Of a stretch of 64,000 nucleotides of DNA, positions 58,812 through 64,000 are shown in pieces. Where the stretch lies: contig JAJEKV010000011.1 of the NCBI GenBank assembly GCA_021234155.1, positions 19,794,677 to 19,858,676 on the forward strand, in the 5' to 3' direction. The notes under the pieces are model-generated. The model was not told where the DNA came from and ran no database searches. It saw nothing but the letters and a program-made list of their open reading frames with translations. Source of the DNA: Isoetes taiwanensis. Its lineage: Eukaryota > Streptophyta > Lycopodiopsida > Isoetales > Isoetaceae. Made by a program: the position numbers and the translations under genes. The stretch's first letter is position 1; each line of letters starts with the position of its first letter.

Positions 58812-61800
58812 TCAACTTTGTTGTTGTTGCTGTTGTGTTGGCAATTGTGGTCTTTCCAAACTCTCATAATGGAGGACAAAATTATCCTGCGACCATATTG
58901 ATGCATATCAAAAGCTGAATAAAGCACGAATATATTGAATGTATTTGAAAATATACCTTTCTTCCCGTCTCCCAGGTATTATGGTCAAAGAAAAGATATG
59001 AACCCCGCTCATATGTGGTTGTCTTAACTAGAGGCTCTACATTTGGGATATGAGTCAGCCACGTCTCAAGAGTCTTATGATAGAACCATCCCCTATTGCA
59101 GCTGAAATGGGAAAAGACCTTTTAAATTTGTTTTCCATGTTACCACTTCAAAATAGTCCAGAAATATACTCACAGCTCAATTGCCGCATATAATTGTGCT
59201 TCGTCATTAGGCATGCTGCAAACCAGTGGACAAGACTTTCCATGAAAATCAAGACACAGAGTTAAGCAATAATTTACATCATGAATAATATACCTGTAGA
59301 ATATGTAGAATAGTGTATCTGGCCGGAATTTTGGGAAATATCCAGGCTGCAAAAGAAGTCATGAGGCACCATTCAAACTAAGAAAGGCAGCATGCCATGA
59401 AAGAAGCCTATTTATTACCTGCAACTTAGGGGCTAATTGCACATAACATTGTGGCAACGTAAAATCTGGCTCTCCTTTTATTGGTCCATCAGCCCATGGG
59501 GAGGCAAAGGTCTTATACAAGTTTTCTCTTGAGTTTAGATTTAGTCCCAAAGTTGTCAGGTCCGTTCCTAATGCAAGGGTCGTAAGCTCTGGATCTGTCA
59601 TTTTAATTACACTCAGCAAACCCAGCAAACCAAAACGGTCAGCTGCAACTTGAAGTTCAGGCATTGGCCGTAAACTGAGTTCACGGTTTGGTTTTCCAAT
59701 TGCTGTAAGCTGTTGCTGGGGTGTTCCCATCCGAAGGTGGGGCTGGTATTGCTCATACTGGTGTAATAGTTGGTTGTATGTACTCAAATTAGAGGGCATT
59801 ACACGGGAGCCAGAGCGCAAACTCGGTAGAGAAACTTGTGCACTTCCCACAGCAGGTGGCAAGTGAACCTGAACATGCATCTCTTTCAGTAAAAAATTCC
59901 AGTACTGTGCAATAATGACACTTCAATTATAAGTGCGCTTACCTGCGAATGGTAATTATTAGCAGGCCCACGTGAGAGGGAGAAGTTCTCCCCAGAACTT
60001 GAATGAATGTGTAGCATATCTCCAGAATCTGAAGAATTGATAGAACTTGATAAACTATTAGACACAGCAAGTGTTCCTTGTTGCTGCTGTCTATGGTTCC
60101 CAAATGGAACGCCAAGTGGAAATCCAGCAGATCTTCCCATCTGCATTATAAGAAAGGCTGATTTATAATTGAACACCTTCAAAATGAAACTTTCAAATAA
60201 ATAGACATGCATTATGACCATAATTATCAATACCGTGTACAATTGTGGTTGCAGTACAGAAAGGGAGCCATCATGTTGCCGATCTTGGTGAAATTCCGTT
60301 GTTAAGTTGGCATTCCTACCTGAAACAACAGAGGCACTACAAATTTCAACATCTGATAAAGCATAATATGAATATTATACTCCAGAGACAACTTTTACCT
60401 TTGAAGCCTGGCAAAGCAGGAAAATCCTCATTCTGTATGCTGAATTCTTGATTTTGATGACCAATTGTATTGACAGAAACACCTTGCTTCCTGAACATCT
60501 CTGCATTGACAAAATCTTTGTCTCAGATGCAACACGTAATGATTCATTTATTTGAAGTACCTTGAGGTCCTCCAGTGGAAGACTGCCGAGCACCCAATAA
60601 CGGAAATTCGTTCAAATCAAATGCTGCACCCTCACTTGCATTTCCATCGCTTGCCAAACCCATCCCACCAAGTTGTCCATTTGTAGATAAGTGATTTCCC
60701 TGCATTCCAGCACCCGTGCTGGTGCTAAAATTGTTTCCTAACAATGATGCTACTTGCGGTGGAACTGCAAAATATAAGAGCAGGATGAAGCTAAGATTAT
60801 GCATGTGCTTAGAACGCTATCGCCGTAATAACTGTCCAAACTTCACTTTACTCTGCAAATTTTGTGAGGCATCCAACTATAGAATGATAATCCTACCAGT
60901 CACTATGCATCAAGTAAACATCAGTCAGGGTACATTTATAGCCACTACTTATGTCATCTGATGACTACAGAGCAGACTCATTCTGCAGTAGACAACACAT
61001 CTCACGTCCACAACAGTTCCTAGGGTCTACTACCATTGACCTCCAGATATAAACTGCAATACATTGAACCATTCATGCAAACAGTTTAACATTAAGCAAA
61101 AGAAACTATTGCCTACCTCTTGCAATCATAGCAAGCAAATCTCCAGGACATGTTGGCGCCTTGCTGAAGCATTTGAGATACAGACCTTCCTGGCAAAGCT
61201 AGTCCACCTGTACTCAAGCGAGACCCATTTGGTATATTCATGCTACCGGCTGCACCTCTTAAACCACCAGTTGCACTTGCTCCTGCAGAAACATTGTTAC
61301 TTGTGCCCCCATTATTTAATTGTGATAGCACTGCACCCAACCCTGAGATAATGGCCCTGCTATTCATGTTCATGCCCAAAGAATTTATTGATCCTCCAGA
61401 AGCTGAAGCAATAGGCCCATTTGCACTGCCATTGAGAGAATGGCTTCCTAGCAAATCGGCATTACCACGGTTGGACATAGAGTTATGCCCATGCAATCCA
61501 CCTTGTAACTGTAAAAGAAAGAGCTCCATATAACTTCACTTGTTCAATTAACAAGTATAAAGAAAAGAAAAGACATAAAGAGCCTGATCAGAGAAGGACT
61601 GGACAATCAACCACAAATATATTAATAAGCATAGAACGTTTATATAATCATCTTGAGCTAATTGTCATGGTTCCCAAAGGTTGCAGCTAACACCTTTTGA
61701 AATGAATTTACGTCTAATGAACTTTCAGTATCTCAGTTTTTTAAACACTTTATTTGCTTCCCTGGATTTCTGAAGACAATACCTCTTTATAGTTTCCATC

Positions 61801-61842
61801 ATGATGGTAAGGAAAATACATCATGGGCTCTTGTTCTAACAT
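58812..61842 (-). CDS. NOT2: CCR4-NOT complex subunit NOT2 (VIP2-like)
   Basis: A core subunit of the CCR4-NOT complex, which shortens mRNA poly(A) tails and affects transcription; plant homologues are called VIP2. Exons (minus): 61783-61842 (20 codons from ATG, after an in-frame upstream stop), 61117-61508, 60561-60764, 60399-60500, 60234-60319, 59943-60140, 59419-59868, 59294-59346, 59174-59215, 58957-59101 and 58812-58886 (stop TGA). All introns look GT-AG and phases agree except exon 2 to 3, which is one base out. The total of about 600 residues matches the usual plant size. The N-terminus is rich in Gly, Ser and Asn; then come QEFSIQNEDFPALPG and the NOT2/3/5 domain (FGLLGLLSVIKMTDPELTTL, TLGLNLNSRENLYKTFASPW, CNRGWFYHKTLETW, YERGSY, DNFVLHYE). 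The C-terminus is Gln-rich. Confidence 0.9.
61117..61508 (-). other. NOT2: NOT2 exon 2 with a frame discrepancy
   Basis: The exon starts after TTTTACAG with LQGGLHGHNSMSNRG and stays open to its end. Its best donor, AGAG|GTAGGC, leaves two extra bases, while exon 3 (…VPPQVASLLGNNF) needs one. In the neighbouring frame the last 33 bases read CPGDLLAMIAR and would be in phase. So either one extra base is present near 61150, or another splice pattern is used. Confidence 0.6.
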
Positions 61843-62530
61843 TTGTGCTCTGATAGCCCTATAGCATCCACGCTCCACTTACAGACACTACCTGATAAAA
61901 AAACGCAGCTCAATATATCTTACTAACATATCGCAAAACATGTTTTGCAGCAATGTGAACAATCCACAGGTGAAAGGTTTACTAACCTATCCTACGAGGT
62001 TTAAAAAATAAACAAGCTGACAATATTCGAGCACTACTCCTTTTCTGCTCTTCAGAGAGGGCATTGGGCAGCTGAGCCATGTAACCCTTCAACTTTCACC
62101 TCTTTCAAAAGAAGGCAAGGCACTGCTTGAAAGCAACCTGTATCCAGCTTTTGAAAAAGAGGCATTGTACAGTACTTTGGTTGGAATGAAGAGCAACCAT
62201 TTGTTGCAGATTCTGCTAGTTCTAACAAAAGGTTTGTTCCTTTAGCATTTTGGGTCGAGTAAAGAACAAAATGCAAGGATTCAAGAGAAGCAGATTTGGG
62301 TTGAGATAGTTTTGATGAAAAAGAAGAGGTTTGAAGCAGATCCGGAGGGTTCGAAGAGCAGACGCGGCGTCGAAAAGACCTGAGCGCATGGGAATGCCCA
62401 AATTTATATTATAAGGATATGGTAGGATCAGGGTCTCTATTCTACGACTTTCGTTGCCACGTGGATTCCCTAGTTTGTTTTCATTTGCCATGTAAGGCTC
62501 AGCTGCCGCTTCAAAAGTCAATAAAACTTT
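61843..62530 (-). other. Probable NOT2 5' leader region
   Basis: Exon 1 may extend upstream to an acceptor (ATCAG) at about 61892, with a TAA in frame before the ATG, so it would be partly untranslated. Earlier leader exons are likely further up, but I cannot place them. Open frames at 62052-62521 have no homology that I recognise. Confidence 0.4.
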
Positions 62531-62578
62531 TGCGCTTGATTATTCCATGGAACATTTGCTTGGAAAACAATTTCTGTA

Positions 62579-62684
62579 TAAGGGAAAGGCCCCCTGGCCT
62601 GTTTTCTGCCCGGGAAAGCTGGCCGACGCGCGCGCGGAGGCCTGCTTGACCGGGCAGAAAACAGGCCAGGGGGCCTTTGCCCTA
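62579..62684. mobile_element. Fold-back (hairpin) element
   Basis: Nearly perfect inverted arms 62579-62614 and 62649-62684 (AGGGAAAGGCCCCCTGGCCT on the left, the complement on the right) around a GC-rich loop with CGCGCGCG. Its arms share AAGGGAAAGGCCCCC with the hairpin at 22737-22832. There is no coding capacity. Confidence 0.8.
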
Positions 62685-62689
62685 AAAAA

Positions 62690-63500
62690 GGATCATTTGG
62701 GCTTCGCTCGCGCGGTGAATCTTGCGAGTAAAAATTTCGAATCGGGGTAAAAAACTTCCTCGAATCAAGGGTAAAACGTCACGAATCAGAGTAGATCCGT
62801 TGAAAGCGATCATTTGGGCATCGCTCCTGTTCTTCCTCTGTTCTTGGTCTCTTTTCAGGTAAAGAAAAACTGCCATGTGGCATGCTTTGATTGGAGGACA
62901 GGGCAGAACGAAGCCCAATGATCCTTTCCGTTCTAATCAGACTCCCCTCCCCTCCTAATCCTAATCGCTACCTATCCTTAACGCACTGCCCGTCCTCGGC
63001 TTTTTTGCATGCGGTCCGATCTAATCACGGACCGCTTCATTTGACGGACTATTACCGGCTAGTAACACGCATGTTGCTCAAAATTTATGGAGACGACCAA
63101 GTAACGACTTAGGGTTTCCTCGCCCCTTCTCGCATCGCCGCCAACACCCTAGGATTTTCTCTGCCGGTGTAGGGTGAGGTTTGGCTATGGCGATTGCCGG
63201 ATCTACCATGGCTTCAGGATCCTATTTTCTGAACAGGTTGCCGGATCTCATTTTTTGAACAGCTTCAGGATGCTGGATCTACCATGGCTTCATTCTTTTT
63301 CACTCTTCAGGATGTCGGATCTACCATGGCACGCGATTTCAAGGATTCGATAGCCAGGTTTATGTATCAGAAATCTTATTTATCAAAGTACCTATTTTAA
63401 CAAGATTTTAGCCGGAACTGGGATGGGCTTTCCTGCAAACAGACTATCAAAACAGAGCTAAAAATAGGGTCGGACTGCTGGATTAGTGAGGGTGAGTGTA
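62690..63500. other. No gene recognised; possible promoter or leader
   Basis: ATCATTTGGGC(T/A)TCGCTC recurs at 62692 and 62811. A plant leader-like TTAGGGTTT element (telo-box) lies at 63110-63118, followed by several copies of GGATCTACCATGGC (63199, 63264, 63317). No long coding frame follows before the window end, so a plus-strand gene beyond the hairpin remains only a possibility. Confidence 0.35.
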
Positions 63501-63525
63501 AACCCTCGGACCAGTGCGTTAAGGG

Positions 63526-63670
63526 AGATAACGCCCTGGCCCTTGGGCATTCACCATAAAAAAAAAAAATCGGCATGGCCAAAATGGCTCGGGCGTGCTG
63601 CGCACCCCTCGCCATTTTCGCCATGCCTCAATTTTTTTTACGGTAACGCCCTCGGCTCAGGGCGTTATCT
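63526..63670. mobile_element. Fold-back element with A/T-run arms
   Basis: Arms 63526-63588 and 63611-63670 are imperfect inverted repeats beginning AGATAACGCCCTG and ending GGCATGGC(C/G)AAAATGGC at the loop. Each arm carries an A or T run. There is no coding capacity. It resembles a small MITE, but no target duplication is certain. Confidence 0.75.
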
Positions 63671-63679
63671 ACACCTAAT

Positions 63680-64000
63680 CGCTTTTCAAAATTAAATAGA
63701 AAAAAAAAAAAAAAAAAAAAAAGCCTTAAGTCTTAAAATACCCCAGGTACTTAAGCCTTTTGTCTTACAGTCCAATCAAGGACGTAAAGACCCAATTAGC
63801 AATCCTAGAAAAAGGATGGGTGTAATCCTTTTTCCAGGCCAAGACTTGAATCCGAAGAAATAAGAATCATTATCTTTGATACATAATAGGGATTGGGTCC
63901 TCAATTATTTAAACAACTTTTTCTTTTCCTAAAGTATAACAGAATAATTTGCGTTTACCTTAGATGAAATAAGGCCAAGATAAACATAATATATTGCATG
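63680..64000. other. Poly-A run and AT-rich end of window
   Basis: A run of about 22 A near 63700, then sequence without a recognisable feature. Confidence 0.5.

Noticed and set aside
62222-62521. 99-codon minus-strand frame upstream of NOT2
   Set aside because: No similarity to the NOT2 N-terminus; exon 1 at 61783-61842 with an upstream in-frame stop explains the start better.
63700-64000. Possible organellar insertion at the window end
   Set aside because: The composition suggested it, but I recognise no plastid or mitochondrial gene.
1-64000. tRNA, rRNA and CRISPR features
   Set aside because: No sequence matching conserved rRNA, a full tRNA cloverleaf or a regular spacer array was seen; only the SINE has tRNA-like boxes.

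Overview
This is AT-rich nuclear DNA from a land plant. The evidence is GT-AG introns, plant-type Ty1/copia and Ty3/gypsy retrotransposons, plant LINEs with a C-terminal reverse-transcriptase zinc-binding domain, a Helitron, a DUF659-type hAT element and a plant NOT2/VIP2 gene. The divergent N-terminus of NOT2 and the mix of decayed LINEs would fit a seed-free vascular plant such as a fern, but that placement is a guess. No bacterial, organellar, rRNA or CRISPR features were seen.

Two host genes can be supported. (1) On the minus strand at 58812-61842, an eleven-exon gene for the CCR4-NOT subunit NOT2 (VIP2), with a complete NOT2/3/5 C-terminal domain. (2) On the plus strand, roughly 24.6-41.4 kb, a multi-exon gene of unrecognised function. 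I assembled it from nine phase-compatible exons totalling 455 codons including stop, plus one doubtful upstream exon. Its introns hold a decayed copia element and LINE fragment (27.3-31.9 kb) and a stack of at least four LINE copies of one family (34.3-40.9 kb).

The rest is mobile DNA, mostly broken. Layout: a heat-shock-like promoter motif cluster (0.55-0.63 kb); a decayed Helitron with Rep and Pif1-type helicase (3.3-7.8 kb); two inverted copies of one LINE family (8.4-10.05 kb minus, 11.9-13.1 kb plus); a Ty3/gypsy pol (14.1-16.7 kb) followed by a 1.5 kb pyrimidine tract with a 290 bp tandem duplication; a LINE 3' end (18.6-19.6 kb); a Mutator-like element with a 9 bp target duplication (23.2-24.4 kb); the unknown gene; a full-length copia element with LTRs and a 5 bp target duplication (42.2-46.9 kb); decayed LINE remnants and a tRNA-like SINE (49-52.7 kb); a LINE abutting a hAT transposase relic (53.8-57.7 kb); NOT2; and GC-rich fold-back elements near 62.6 and 63.6 kb.

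Nothing here is clearly a new biological system. The items most worth checking are the unrecognised gene, the small hairpin elements, the GC-rich palindrome-bearing Mutator-like element, the Helitron intron, and the heat-shock-like promoter. Both host genes have one exon junction that is off by one base, which could mean a sequence error or a real lesion.
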